The notes: generated from the sequence alone by a model not told the origin. A stretch of DNA of 31,164 nucleotides from an uncultured Lachnospiraceae bacterium (GCA_905207905.1 CAJLNC010000023.1:1-31164); one strand, 5' to 3'. Numbered from the stretch's first letter, positions 23,607 to 31,164 are shown. Made by a program: numbers and translations.

Positions 23607-25394
23607 TTAATTAGCAGCCTGCTTCCGCTCCGGCAAGTGATACCGCTGTCCCATCTGACGGCAGATCTCCTTATACTGCTGATTACTTCCATCTTTCATC
23701 TCACCCAAAAATTCATGGGTGTCAAATCCATGCTCATCCAGCTGAAGCACATAAGCAGCCAAGTTGGAGCAGTGATCCGATACGCGCTCCAGTGTAGTGG
23801 AGATATCTGACAGAATGAAGCCCAGCTCTATGGTACATTTTCCCTGAGTCAGACGGTTAATATGCCGCTGTTTTTCTTCTTTATTAATGTTATCAATCAC
23901 CTGCTCCAGCGGCTCCACCTGAACAGCCATCTGCTTGTCCTCTTCCCGGAAGCCCTGGCAGGCCAGGCGTACAATCTCTCTGACTGCCTGACTGAATATC
24001 TCAAGCTCTTCTCTGGCTCCCTCTGAAAACTGCAGTTTCTTATCATCCATCTCCTTAAACGCCTTCACAAGGCTCACCGAATGATCCGAAATCCGCTCAA
24101 AATCACTAAGACTGTGAAGAATAAGCGAAAGCTGCGCACTGTCCTTCTCTGATAAGTTCCGGCTGCTTAACTTCAGCAGATAGGTTCCAAGCTGATCCTC
24201 ATACTTATCTACCCGATCCTCCAGCTCAACCACCTTGCTCGCCTTCTCTTCGTCATATCCCTTCATCAGATCCAGCGCCAGCTCAATGGATTTCTGGGCG
24301 TGAGATGCCATATTGCAGGCTACCACCCGACTCTCACCCACTGCAAGACCCGGCTTTTCCAGGAAACGGTCATCCAGCCGTGCAAAATCCTGATGCACCA
24401 CCTGCTCCTCCGGAGTATCCTCTTCCCGAATGGCCAGGGTAGCCAGTTTCACCAGCAGATTGCCAAATGGGAACAGCAGAATGGTGGCGCCTACATTGAA
24501 CAAGCTGTGAACCACAGCCACTCCCGCCGGCGCTGCCGCAACATCCAGAAATTCAAAATGAACAAAGCTGTTCACAGTATAGAACACAATCATAAACACT
24601 GCAGTACCGATCACATTGAAAAACAAATGTACTGCCGCAGCCCGTTTTGCATTCTTATTCGCTCCGATACTGGAAAGAATGGCAGTAATACAGGTACCGA
24701 TATTCTGGCCCATGATGATGGGAATCGCAGTGCCAAAGGTAACTGCTCCCGTAGAGCAAAGAGCCTGCAGAATACCCACAGAGGCAGAGGAACTCTGGAT
24801 CACAGCGGTGAGAACCGCACCAACGATCATACCCAAAATGGGATTGGAGAACATCGTAAAGATTCTGGTGAATCCTTCCATCTCAGCCAAAGGTGCCACT
24901 GCATTGCTCATGGTCTCCATTCCAAACATCAGAATAGCAAATCCTACAAAAATTGTACCTAAATCTTTCTTCTTTTCCTTCTTGGAAAACATCAGAAAAC
25001 CCATACCGATCACGGCTAAAATGGGAGAGAAAGAGGATGGCTTCAACATCTGAAGGAAGAAATTGGATCCTTCAATGCCAGCCAGGCTCAAAATCCAGGA
25101 AGTGACGGTAGTACCGATATTGGCTCCCATAATGATGCCCACTGCCTGGGACAGCTTCATAATACCTGAATTTACAAATCCTACCACCATAACGGTTGTG
25201 GCGGAGGAGGACTGAATCACTGCAGTTACTGCCAAGCCAAGAAGCACTGCCATAAAACGGTTCGCAGTCAGTTTCTCAAGAAGCCGCTCCATACGTCCGC
25301 CGGACAGTCTGGAAAGACCGCCTCCCATAGCTTCCATTCCATACAAGAACAGCGCCAAGCCTCCTACCATGGTCAATAGATCAAAGATATCCAT
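23607..25394 (-). CDS. Na/Pi cotransporter-family protein with C-terminal PhoU-like domain
   Basis: 595 aa. The membrane half (about 1-310) contains the two inverted QSSSA repeats that define Na/Pi-II cotransporters (QSSSATT from residue 61, QSSSASVG from residue 200), and a GANIGTT/GQNIGTC pair. The C-terminal 240 residues are helical and PhoU-like (ACNMASHAQKSIELALDLMK, LHSLSDFERISDHSVSLVK, ISTTLERVSDHCSNLAAYVL). It should import phosphate with sodium, or export it, with the PhoU-like domain modulating flux. It is the first gene of the operon with the response regulator and kinase; the 123-base gap to the regulator shows no terminator. Confidence 0.93.
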   Translation of the reverse strand: MDIFDLLTMVGGLALFLYGMEAMGGGLSRLSGGRMERLLEKLTANRFMAVLLGLAVTAVIQSSSATTVMVVGFVNSGIMKLSQAVGIIMGANIGTTVTSWILSLAGIEGSNFFLQMLKPSSFSPILAVIGMGFLMFSKKEKKKDLGTIFVGFAILMFGMETMSNAVAPLAEMEGFTRIFTMFSNPILGMIVGAVLTAVIQSSSASVGILQALCSTGAVTFGTAIPIIMGQNIGTCITAILSSIGANKNAKRAAAVHLFFNVIGTAVFMIVFYTVNSFVHFEFLDVAAAPAGVAVVHSLFNVGATILLFPFGNLLVKLATLAIREEDTPEEQVVHQDFARLDDRFLEKPGLAVGESRVVACNMASHAQKSIELALDLMKGYDEEKASKVVELEDRVDKYEDQLGTYLLKLSSRNLSEKDSAQLSLILHSLSDFERISDHSVSLVKAFKEMDDKKLQFSEGAREELEIFSQAVREIVRLACQGFREEDKQMAVQVEPLEQVIDNINKEEKQRHINRLTQGKCTIELGFILSDISTTLERVSDHCSNLAAYVLQLDEHGFDTHEFLGEMKDGSNQQYKEICRQMGQRYHLPERKQAAN

Positions 25395-25510
25395 AATTTA
25401 ATTTTCCCCTTTTCCTTTGCATATCATCTTTACTGTTGACTTACTGTTTCATTTCCTATAATAGAACATATCTGCGCAAATAACGCAACACTTTCAAAAT
25501 AGCACAGGAA

Positions 25511-25550
25511 TGTAAATTCCATATATAGTATTATGTAAAATCTTTGTAAA
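25511..25550 (-). promoter_or_regulatory. Pho-box-like TTTACA direct repeats and promoter of the phosphate operon
   Basis: On the minus strand TTTACA occurs at complement 25545-25550 and 25534-25539, 11 bases start to start, and again at 25511-25516, 23 bases further. TT(A/T/C)ACA repeats at about 11-base intervals are the known binding pattern of PhoP in Bacillus. The first hexamer lies 17 bases from TATATA (complement of 25522-25527), so operator and promoter overlap. The leader to the ATG at 25394 would be about 120 bases and holds nothing else I recognise. Confidence 0.6.
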
Positions 25551-25571
25551 GTCATGCATCTTTGCCGGATC

Positions 25572-25690
25572 TTAACCCTTCTGATGATGGATATGCCACT
25601 TCCTCCCATTGCGCTTCTTCTCATACAGCGCCTGCTCTGCAAACCTTACAGCCAGGTAGTAGCGTTGGAAATGGAAATCCCAGCCTCCAA
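25572..25690 (-). other. Out-of-frame continuation of the unknown helical protein
   Basis: In the -1 frame relative to the gene ending at 25646, this stretch encodes a plausible C-terminus (WDFHFQRYYLAVRFAEQALY, then EKKRNGRKWHIHHQKG) before a TAA at 25574-25572. The AEQALYEKKRNGR portion resembles the last helix of GGDEF-type domains, though that may be coincidental. The in-frame ending (ISISNATTWL) is less protein-like. One missing G in the GGG run near 25678-25681 would join the two. Confidence 0.6.
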
Positions 25691-26176
25691 CTCTGCCAGC
25701 AGCTGATGCTTCCCATCCAGCAGCTCCTCTGCGAGCATACCTGCATTCAACGGATCCACAAGTCCTGCTCCTCTTATCTTTCCCTGGCCTTCCAGTTCCT
25801 GCTCCAGTTTTCTGCCTAAAGCTCCCTCGAAATCCCCATCCTCCTCATAAATCCCAAGTCCCAGAAGGCGATCCCGCAAAGCTGCTGCGAAAGCCACAGA
25901 AAACTTTCCTCTGGAAGTCTCCACCTGTGCTCTGGCATTGGCTTCTAAAATAGCCTGCTCCAGCTGGTCATACTCTTCCATCATATCCCGAATCTGACGA
26001 TACTGATTTTGAGCCCGGGTAATAAATTCCTCCCGCTCTAATCCGCTGTTTTTCAGGGTACCGGTTTCCTGTTCCACCGTATCCACAAAGCTGGCTCTCT
26101 GAATCTTATCATAAATCTTCCTCACCAAAAGCTCTCTTCTTTGCATAGCTTCTGTCACCACCATCTTGTTATCCAA
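25646..26176 (-). CDS. Helical protein of unknown function, probably frameshifted near its end
   Basis: 176 aa from a TTG at 26176, which has AGGGAGG 8 bases upstream. The ATG at 26164 is too far from that site, and a GTG at 26200 lies ahead of it. The protein is almost wholly helical and charged, with a possible coiled coil (EEYDQLEQAILEANARAQVE) and a compact segment FSVAFAAALRDRLLGLG. No signal peptide or membrane segment is present, and I do not recognise the family. The reading frame stops at 25646, but the -1 frame continues with about 35 credible residues to 25572, so the intact protein was probably about 210 aa. A strong promoter lies upstream at 26240-26268. Confidence 0.6.
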   Translation of the reverse strand: MDNKMVVTEAMQRRELLVRKIYDKIQRASFVDTVEQETGTLKNSGLEREEFITRAQNQYRQIRDMMEEYDQLEQAILEANARAQVETSRGKFSVAFAAALRDRLLGLGIYEEDGDFEGALGRKLEQELEGQGKIRGAGLVDPLNAGMLAEELLDGKHQLLAELEAGISISNATTWL

Positions 26177-26239
26177 ATCATCCGCCTCCCTATTCTCCAC
26201 ATCTGCATCTCATACGCCCTTATAAGCTTTTGTCCATCT

Positions 26240-26268
26240 ATTATATCACAAACACCAGTTTCATGCAA
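26240..26268 (-). promoter_or_regulatory. Strong sigma-A-type promoter for the unknown helical protein
   Basis: On the minus strand TTGCAT (complement of 26263-26268), a 17-base spacer and TATAAT (complement of 26240-26245), preceded by TGA, form a near-consensus promoter. The proposed TTG start is about 60 bases downstream. Confidence 0.75.
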
Positions 26269-26316
26269 TATATCATTTATAATATCCATTGATGCCACTC
26301 GCTAAAAACAAAGCAG

Positions 26317-26354
26317 AGGAAAACAGGATTCTTTTCAGCATCTGCAAATCCTGT
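26317..26354 (-). terminator. Probable terminator of the DUF362 gene
   Basis: On the minus strand ACAGGATT (complement of 26347-26354) pairs with AATCCTGT (complement of 26323-26330) around a 16-base loop and is followed by TTTCCT. The run of T is short, so termination may be partial. It lies about 75 bases after the DUF362 stop. Confidence 0.5.
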
Positions 26355-26427
26355 ACTTCCCCTGCCCGTTGCGACAGTAAAGTCTGTTCTTCTTATTTTC
26401 TGTACAATCCTTCAGCGGACAGATGTT

Positions 26428-27540
26428 TTAGATCTCCACCAGCTCATACTCCGCACTTCCCAATCCAATCTTTACAGCATGATCAATGGCGGATTTCCAG
26501 TTGGTATCCGGCCCTACTGCATGGAAGTGGTCATGATCTTCATGGAGCGCCAGCTGCTCTCCCAGCTGACTGTTGGCGATGGCCGGCATTGCATTTACCG
26601 CATCCACACAGGCCATATCTAAAGCCACCGGATCAAAGGAGGCAAACATCCCCACATTGGGGATAATGGCTGCATCGTTCTCTGCATGACAATCACACTG
26701 GGGAGAAACGTCCACCACCAGATTTATATGGAAATTGGGGCGGTCCTGGCAGACTGCCATGGAATACTCTGCAATCTTGCAGTTCAGGATATCATTGGAT
26801 TCATCCGAAGCTGCCTTCACTGCATCCTTGGGACAGACGCCGATACATCTGCCGCAGCCCACGCATTTGTTATGATCAATAGATGCCTTGTGATCCGTAA
26901 TGGACGGAGCTCCATGGGCACAAATCCTGATACATTTTCCGCAGCCGATACAGAGGGACTGCTCCACATGGGGCTTACCTGCGCTGTGCATCTCCATCTT
27001 TCCGGCTCTGGATCCGCAGCCCATACCTAAATTCTTCAAAGCCCCGCCAAATCCGGTACACTCATGGCCTTTAAAATGATTCAGGGAGATCACCACATCT
27101 GCATCCATCACCGCCCGGCCAATCTTCGCTTCTTTGACATATTCTCCGTTCTTCACCGGAACCAGCGCTTCATCCGTACCCTTTAATCCGTCTGCAATCA
27201 GCACATGGCAACCTGTGGAGAACGGTGAAAATCCATTCTCATAAGCAGAATCTATATGATCCAGCGCATTCTTTCTTCCTCCCACATACAGGGTGTTACA
27301 GTCTGTAAGGAAAGGCTTGCCTCCCAGCTCTTTTACCACATCTGCCACTGCCTTGGCGTAATTAGGGCGAAGAAAAGCCAGATTTCCCGGCTCTCCAAAA
27401 TGAATCTTAATGGCAACGAACTGATTTTCAAAATCAATCTCCCCAATTCCTGCCGTCTTGATCAGTCGCTTTAACTTATTAGGCAGCGTCTCCCCGTTTC
27501 TGGTACGCATATCTGTAAAATAAACTTTTGATTTTTCCAT
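26428..27540 (-). CDS. DUF362 protein with two 4Fe-4S clusters
   Basis: 370 aa. DUF362 sequence surrounds a ferredoxin-like insert: FVAIKIHFGEPGN and FLRPNY at the start, VISLNHFKGHECTGFGGALK in the middle, and FASFDPVALDMACVDAVN after the insert. The insert has CIGCGKCIRIC (C197, C200, C203, C207) and CVGCGRCIGVCP (C226, C229, C232, C236), enough for two [4Fe-4S] clusters. The first motif lacks the usual Pro after its fourth Cys. The protein has no signal and should be a cytoplasmic electron carrier or redox enzyme of unknown substrate. GGGAGG precedes the ATG at 27540. It lies 77 bases after the cytidylate-kinase-like gene and may share its transcript. Confidence 0.9.
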   Translation of the reverse strand: MEKSKVYFTDMRTRNGETLPNKLKRLIKTAGIGEIDFENQFVAIKIHFGEPGNLAFLRPNYAKAVADVVKELGGKPFLTDCNTLYVGGRKNALDHIDSAYENGFSPFSTGCHVLIADGLKGTDEALVPVKNGEYVKEAKIGRAVMDADVVISLNHFKGHECTGFGGALKNLGMGCGSRAGKMEMHSAGKPHVEQSLCIGCGKCIRICAHGAPSITDHKASIDHNKCVGCGRCIGVCPKDAVKAASDESNDILNCKIAEYSMAVCQDRPNFHINLVVDVSPQCDCHAENDAAIIPNVGMFASFDPVALDMACVDAVNAMPAIANSQLGEQLALHEDHDHFHAVGPDTNWKSAIDHAVKIGLGSAEYELVEI

Positions 27541-27617
27541 GTTCTTCTCCTCCCTGTTCCCATTCCTGTCAGTGCTTCCGACTTTCGTTTTTATCCCTGC
27601 TGGTCTTACACGCTTTA

Positions 27618-28241
27618 CTATCGTCTTTTAGCTGCTTCCTTCTTTACAATGTAATCCTCAATCAGATCCACTGCTCCGTCAATGCCAAGATCGCTGCTGT
27701 CGATGCTCAGATTATAGCTGGATACCTGTCCCCATTTTTTCTCTGTCTGGAAATTGTAGAAGCTGGCTCTCCGCTTATCTGCTTTCAGCACCATGTCCTT
27801 TGCCTTGGCCTCTGTGATGTGTTCAAACTCCGCCACACGTTTTGCCCGAAAATCCAGGCTTGCATGGATAAATACAGACGTAAGATTTTCAGACTCTCTT
27901 AAGATATAATCCGCTCCCCGACCCACAATCACACAGTTGCCGGTCTGACCCAGCTTCCGGATGGTATCGAACTGAGCCTGATAGATCTGCTGATTCAGAG
28001 TGGTTCCCACATAATTCATAGAAGGGTACACATCCATAACAATCGAGTACAGCAGGCTGTTGGTAGGTTTTTCATCATAATTTTCCAGAACCTTCTCACA
28101 GATCCCGCTCTCCTCCGCCACCAGCTTCAGCAGTTCTTTATCATAAAGCTTTAAACCCAGTTTTTTTGCTATTCTTCTTCCGATCTCATGACCTCCGCTG
28201 CCAAACTGACGTCCTATTGTAATAATCCTGTTACCTGTCAT
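27618..28241 (-). CDS. Cytidylate-kinase-like family protein
   Basis: 207 aa. It begins ITIGRQFGSGGHEIG, a P-loop-like nucleotide-binding segment of the cytidylate-kinase-like family (Pfam AAA_26/Cytidylate_kin2). VIVGRGADYIL, a downstream VFIHASLDFRAKRV and ADKRRASFYNF also fit. These are paralogues of Cmk, common in Clostridia and often in several copies; their substrate is not established, and this is probably not the essential CMP kinase. GGGAGG lies about 7 bases before the ATG. It has its own promoter at 28402-28431 and an unusual GC-rich leader of about 150 bases. Confidence 0.87.
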   Translation of the reverse strand: MTGNRIITIGRQFGSGGHEIGRRIAKKLGLKLYDKELLKLVAEESGICEKVLENYDEKPTNSLLYSIVMDVYPSMNYVGTTLNQQIYQAQFDTIRKLGQTGNCVIVGRGADYILRESENLTSVFIHASLDFRAKRVAEFEHITEAKAKDMVLKADKRRASFYNFQTEKKWGQVSSYNLSIDSSDLGIDGAVDLIEDYIVKKEAAKRR

Positions 28242-28395
28242 AAAGATCCTCCCTTTCTGGTTTTCAGCCGCTTTTTATTCCCGCGGGCAATAAACCAAGC
28301 AGCCGCACTTGTGCGGATATTCGGCGAACGCCGCGAGCCCCCTGCAGCCTGCTGCGCCGCCAGTTTGATGCGCCGTCAGCTTGCCGCTGGGTCTT
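28242..28395 (-). promoter_or_regulatory. GC-rich, hairpin-dense leader of the cytidylate-kinase-like gene
   Basis: This leader is markedly richer in G+C than its surroundings. It contains CCGCAC-TT-GTGCGG (28303-28316), CGGCG-AA-CGCCG (28322-28333), the palindrome CCCGCGGG (28280-28287) and several GCGCCG/GCCGCC stretches at 28350-28390. I match it to no known riboswitch or sRNA family. No ORF is credible within it. Confidence 0.45.
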
Positions 28396-28401
28396 TGATT
28401 T

Positions 28402-28431
28402 ATATTATCACATTTTTATGAAATTTTCCAA
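28402..28431 (-). promoter_or_regulatory. Promoter of the cytidylate-kinase-like gene
   Basis: On the minus strand TTGGAA (complement of 28426-28431), an 18-base spacer and TAATAT (complement of 28402-28407), in a strongly AT-rich context just past the cobT stop, give a plausible vegetative promoter. This suggests that the gene is not simply co-transcribed with cobT. Confidence 0.55.
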
Positions 28432-28451
28432 TATTTTTTGTGAATTATCAC

Positions 28452-29510
28452 TCATTTCAAATGTTCATAGGCCTCCACATTGGACTGAGAAAAACCGGGA
28501 AGCGTCTCGTATACATAGAGCGCCTGATCCAGCAGCGGAAGAAAGGCCGCCGCCCCGGTTCCTTCTCCCAGATGCATCCCCGCATACAGCACCGGCTCCA
28601 TTCCCAAAGCCTCCATCACCAGATGGCCGGCAGGCTCTGCCGTGGCGTGAGTGGCTATCATATAGTCGCCGGCGGCCGGACAAAGCCCCTTGGCAACCAG
28701 GGCAGAGATGCCGGAAATAAACCCGTCTATCAGCGCTGGCATCTGATAGTAGGCTGCTCCCAAAAAGCAGCCCGTCATCCCTGCAATATCCAGGCCGCCC
28801 ACCTTGGCAATCACATCCAACGGATCAGAGGGATCCGGCTGATTCACCTGAAGAGCCCGCCGGATCACCTGAACCTTTCGTTCCAGGCCTTCACTGGATA
28901 GCCCTGCCCCCCGGCCGGTGACCTCCTCCGGAGCTTTCCCGAAAAGCGCAGCCGCACAGGCAGAACTGGTCGTGGTGTTGCCAATCCCCATTTCTCCGGT
29001 GAGAAGCAGATCATATCCCTGCTCCTTCAATTCTCCAACAATGCGAATCCCTTCCTCTATGGCCCTCACACACTCTTCTCTGGTCATGGCAGGCTCAAAA
29101 ACAATATTCCCGGTGCCGTACCGCACCGGGCAGTTCCGAATCAGAGGACTTTTTCCATCCACATTCATCCCGATATTGACCGGGAACACCTGTGCCCCAA
29201 GGAATTCGGCCATCCTGCAGACACTGGTAATACCCTGGCCCATATTCTCCAGCACCTGAGCGGTCACCTCACTGCCGCACTGGCTCACCCCTTCTGCCAC
29301 CACGCCGTTATCCGCCCCCATGATCACAATGGCACGCTTTTTGCAGGAGGGGTGTACCGTTCTCTGAATCCCTGCCAGCTGGACAACAAGCTCCTCCAGC
29401 CTGCCAAACCCCCGCAGAGGCTTGCATCTTGTATCCCACCAGTTCCAAGCCTCCTGGCAGATTTTCTGATCCAGAGGCTTCACGCCCTCCAGTACTGTAC
29501 CTAAATCCAT
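28452..29510 (-). CDS. cobT: Nicotinate-nucleotide--dimethylbenzimidazole phosphoribosyltransferase
   Basis: 352 aa, the normal length. CobT transfers the ribose phosphate of nicotinate mononucleotide to the lower-ligand base (dimethylbenzimidazole or another base) to build the nucleotide loop of cobamides, in the cytoplasm. Motifs include IMGADNGVVAEGVSQCGSEV, TGEMGIGNTTTSSA, DVIAKVGGLDIAGMTG and, near the C-terminus, HLGEGTGAAAFLPLLD with the probable catalytic Glu316. GAGGGAGG precedes the ATG. No other cobamide genes and no cobalamin riboswitch lie in the window, so cobT stands apart from a cob operon. It follows the J-domain gene by 38 bases. Confidence 0.96.
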   Translation of the reverse strand: MDLGTVLEGVKPLDQKICQEAWNWWDTRCKPLRGFGRLEELVVQLAGIQRTVHPSCKKRAIVIMGADNGVVAEGVSQCGSEVTAQVLENMGQGITSVCRMAEFLGAQVFPVNIGMNVDGKSPLIRNCPVRYGTGNIVFEPAMTREECVRAIEEGIRIVGELKEQGYDLLLTGEMGIGNTTTSSACAAALFGKAPEEVTGRGAGLSSEGLERKVQVIRRALQVNQPDPSDPLDVIAKVGGLDIAGMTGCFLGAAYYQMPALIDGFISGISALVAKGLCPAAGDYMIATHATAEPAGHLVMEALGMEPVLYAGMHLGEGTGAAAFLPLLDQALYVYETLPGFSQSNVEAYEHLK

Positions 29511-29548
29511 CTTCTCGTCCTCCCTCTCTCAGAGTATCCTAAACGGTC

Positions 29549-30220
29549 TCAGCAATAACAGAATCTGGCTCCGGGACAGCAGCAGCTGCACATGGCGTTG
29601 GCCAAACACAGCTTCATACAAAAATCGCCTCCGCCTCCCAGGGGACTTCCATCCATCTCTCCCATCCCCCGATACCACTGCCCGCCATTTTCCAGTTGAG
29701 ACCGAAGCTGCTGATACTGCATATTTCCTGGCTCCATGCTTACCGCCATGGCCGCATGTTCCTTTGCGGTCACATTATTGCCTGCTCCCGAATTAGCCAG
29801 TGCACTGTAATAATACCATCTGGCCGAATGGTTCGGAATCTCAGAGAGCACATGAAGCGCCTCTGCAAAATGACGGCTGTTAATGTAGTTGGCCGCGGCC
29901 TGCAGACGTACATCCTCCTCCGAATAATTGGTATTGGCTCTGCTCTGCCCATATCCTCCAAAGCCGCCAAAACCTCCGAAATCGCCGTATCCTCCGGAAC
30001 TTCCGTATCCGCCTGCTCCGGATGCTCCCTGCTCCCTCTGGTGCATGATCTGCTGATAAGCCTGCTGAATCTCCTTAAATTTTTCTTCAGCCTGGGCTTT
30101 ATTTGGATTATTTACATTGGCATCCGGATGATATTTCCGGCTTAAGCTTCGATACGCTTTCTTTATCTCCTCTTCGGATGCAGTCTCCGAAACTCCTAAA
30201 ACCTCATAAGGATTTCTCAT
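29549..30220 (-). CDS. J-domain protein with TPR-like region and cysteine-rich tail
   Basis: 223 aa from the ATG at 30220 (GGGGAAATAAC upstream). The J domain (1-61) has the HPD tripeptide at 31-33, so it should stimulate a DnaK-type Hsp70. A Gly/Tyr/Ser linker (about 65-92, [16 protein letters not shown]) follows. A helical pair-repeat segment (about 102-180; [35 protein letters not shown]) is TPR-like. The last 23 residues hold eight Cys (201, 205, 211, 213-215, 221, 223), perhaps a metal site. The zinc-finger and substrate domains of full DnaJ are absent. DUF5685 starts 13 bases upstream in the same operon, and the pair is likely functional together. Confidence 0.88.
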   Translation of the reverse strand: MRNPYEVLGVSETASEEEIKKAYRSLSRKYHPDANVNNPNKAQAEEKFKEIQQAYQQIMHQREQGASGAGGYGSSGGYGDFGGFGGFGGYGQSRANTNYSEEDVRLQAAANYINSRHFAEALHVLSEIPNHSARWYYYSALANSGAGNNVTAKEHAAMAVSMEPGNMQYQQLRSQLENGGQWYRGMGEMDGSPLGGGGDFCMKLCLANAMCSCCCPGARFCYC

Positions 30221-30233
30221 GTTATTTCCCCGA

Positions 30234-31070
30234 TCACTTCTTCTTTTTTCTCTGTTCTTCAATAGCCCGGTACTTGCACCAGACCCCGGAATACAGGATA
30301 TTGCGCAGAATATCCGCCCGGTAAATCACCGGAAGCCTTTCAAATATCCTGGAACACTGGGTCATCATATCCACCAGCACCGCCTCTGCTTCCTCCCCGA
30401 AGGTATCTGGATGATCGTTCTTCAGATCCAGGAAAATATTGTAATTTCCCTTTTTCTGATCCTTCTCCATATCCTCCCAGGCATCCATCAGATAAATAAA
30501 TTTCCCAAGATAAAAGCCCAGAGCCCTAAGCTCCTCCTGCCACACGTCCTCTTTCCAGACAAACAGTTCTCCCAAAAATTTTCCCGTAAGCCCGGCCACG
30601 TAGTCAAGATCCGAAGAGCCCTCCAGCTCTGCTGCCGAAAGCCTGCGAATACAGCTCTCCAGCATCCGCGCCTGTCTTGGGTACTTCTGGCGCAGCTCTT
30701 TATAATGGGGATATAAAGTCATGGCAAGCACTCGTTTTGGCCGGCTTTTCTCATCCCGCCAGTCATCCAGCGCCTTCTGATAAGCCAGCAGCACCGTCAT
30801 ATCCGCCGCATATCCGGTGATCTCATTGCGAATCTGGCTGTGCTTTTGAGCCGGATGGGCCACGCAGCGCCCCAAATGCTGCTCCTCCTTAGGCTCATAC
30901 AGTCCGGTGAGCAGCAGCACCAAAAAAGTCATATCATAGTTTAACAGCATCTGGCCAACTCGTCCATACCGTTTGTGCAGTTCCTGGCAAAGCCCGCAGT
31001 AATATCCCCGGTAGCTCTCCGCATCTTTCACCTTTAACTCCTGCTGATTTACGCATACATATCCAAACAT
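30234..31070 (-). CDS. DUF5685 family protein
   Basis: 278 aa, soluble and mostly helical. The N-terminus ([36 protein letters not shown]) is the DUF5685 signature, with a Cys-rich Y-Y-C-x-x-C segment. Further conserved pieces are [35 protein letters not shown] and [14 protein letters not shown]; the repeated aspartates ([11 protein letters not shown]) recall helical metal- or prenyl-binding folds, but no activity is known. It is commonly found beside J-domain genes in Clostridia, as here. AGGGAA lies a few bases before the ATG at 31070. It overlaps nothing and sits 12 bases after the stop of the zinc-ribbon gene. Confidence 0.85.
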   Translation of the reverse strand: MFGYVCVNQQELKVKDAESYRGYYCGLCQELHKRYGRVGQMLLNYDMTFLVLLLTGLYEPKEEQHLGRCVAHPAQKHSQIRNEITGYAADMTVLLAYQKALDDWRDEKSRPKRVLAMTLYPHYKELRQKYPRQARMLESCIRRLSAAELEGSSDLDYVAGLTGKFLGELFVWKEDVWQEELRALGFYLGKFIYLMDAWEDMEKDQKKGNYNIFLDLKNDHPDTFGEEAEAVLVDMMTQCSRIFERLPVIYRADILRNILYSGVWCKYRAIEEQRKKKK

Positions 31071-31082
31071 ATCTTTTCCCTG

Positions 31083-31163
31083 TCAGCTCTTCTTGGTAAA
31101 TTCCGTTTTACATTTTGGGCAGGTAATACAAATCTTACCCTTTCCTTTTGGAACCCGGATCTT
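31083..31163 (-). CDS. Zinc-ribbon protein, C-terminal end only
   Basis: The last 26 codons before TGA at 31085-31083 are visible: KIRVPKGKGKICITCPKC followed by KTEFTKKS. The C-x-x-C pair (CPKC) in a short basic context is a single zinc-ribbon knuckle, the usual C-terminal end of small MJ0042-like or IRVPKxKGKIxITCPKC proteins. The start lies beyond the right edge. Only 12 bases separate it from DUF5685, so it heads the same operon within view. Confidence 0.7.
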   Translation of the reverse strand, partial: KIRVPKGKGKICITCPKCKTEFTKKS

Positions 31164-31164
31164 C

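Noticed and set aside
25430..25642. A 70-codon ORF on the minus strand upstream of the Na/Pi cotransporter gene
   Set aside because: It overlaps the promoter repeats and the alternative tail of the upstream gene, lacks a ribosome binding site and has non-coding composition.
29511..29548. Cobalamin riboswitch before cobT
   Set aside because: Only 38 bases separate the stop of the J-domain gene from cobT, too short for the aptamer, and no B12-box was seen.
1..31164. CRISPR arrays, tRNA or rRNA genes, transposases, prophage
   Set aside because: No spaced identical repeats, cloverleaf-like sequences, rRNA signatures or transposase/integrase/phage proteins were seen in reading the window by eye.

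Overview
The window looks like chromosome from a Gram-positive anaerobe of the Lachnospiraceae (Clostridia). G+C is around one half by eye, most genes have strong AGGAGG-type ribosome binding sites, and the gene families fit: YesL/DUF624, DUF1934, DUF362 ferredoxin-like, DUF5685 with a J-domain partner, a BspA-type LRR protein and a trigger-factor-like lipoprotein. I place it by gene content only and do not name a species. No rRNA, tRNA, CRISPR array, prophage or transposase gene was seen. About 24 genes are supported, nearly all housekeeping.

Layout. (1) 1-4500: a partial YesL-like membrane protein (-), a membrane-anchored NodB-type polysaccharide deacetylase (+), a strong bidirectional terminator, a secreted foldase lipoprotein of the trigger factor family (-) with an out-of-frame C-terminus, and a small membrane protein (+). 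(2) 4660-6571: a minus-strand operon yigZ - DUF1934 - murI (glutamate racemase). (3) 6789-9695: a class A penicillin-binding protein (+). (4) 9785-12919: a minus-strand MoxR-type AAA ATPase and VWA/DUF2201 pair. (5) 13284-18663: M18 aminopeptidase (+), an LRR protein (-), and two adjacent guanine deaminase paralogues (+) separated by a nested inverted repeat. (6) 18691-20293: trmO and a HAD phosphatase (-). (7) 20659-25394: an AraC-type regulator (+) converging, with overlapping stop codons, on a Na/Pi cotransporter - response regulator - histidine kinase operon (-). Pho-box-like TTTACA direct repeats lie upstream of that operon. (8) 25646-31163: minus-strand genes for an unknown helical protein (apparently frameshifted), a DUF362 iron-sulfur protein, a cytidylate-kinase-like protein, cobT, a J-domain protein with a cysteine-rich tail, DUF5685, and the end of a zinc-ribbon protein.

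Functional themes. Cell-wall and envelope work is shared by the deacetylase, murI, the class A PBP and the secreted foldase. Phosphate sensing and uptake sit in one operon with a plausible self-regulating operator. The two deaminases suggest use of guanine as a nitrogen or purine source.

I found no clearly new multi-gene system. The observations most worth checking are two apparent one-base frameshifts (about 2390-2410 and about 25660-25690), an intrinsic terminator embedded in the AraC coding region that would serve the opposing phosphate operon, the Pho-box-like repeats, the inverted repeat between the deaminases, and the loss of the usual catalytic Glu in the DUF2201 HxxxH motif.
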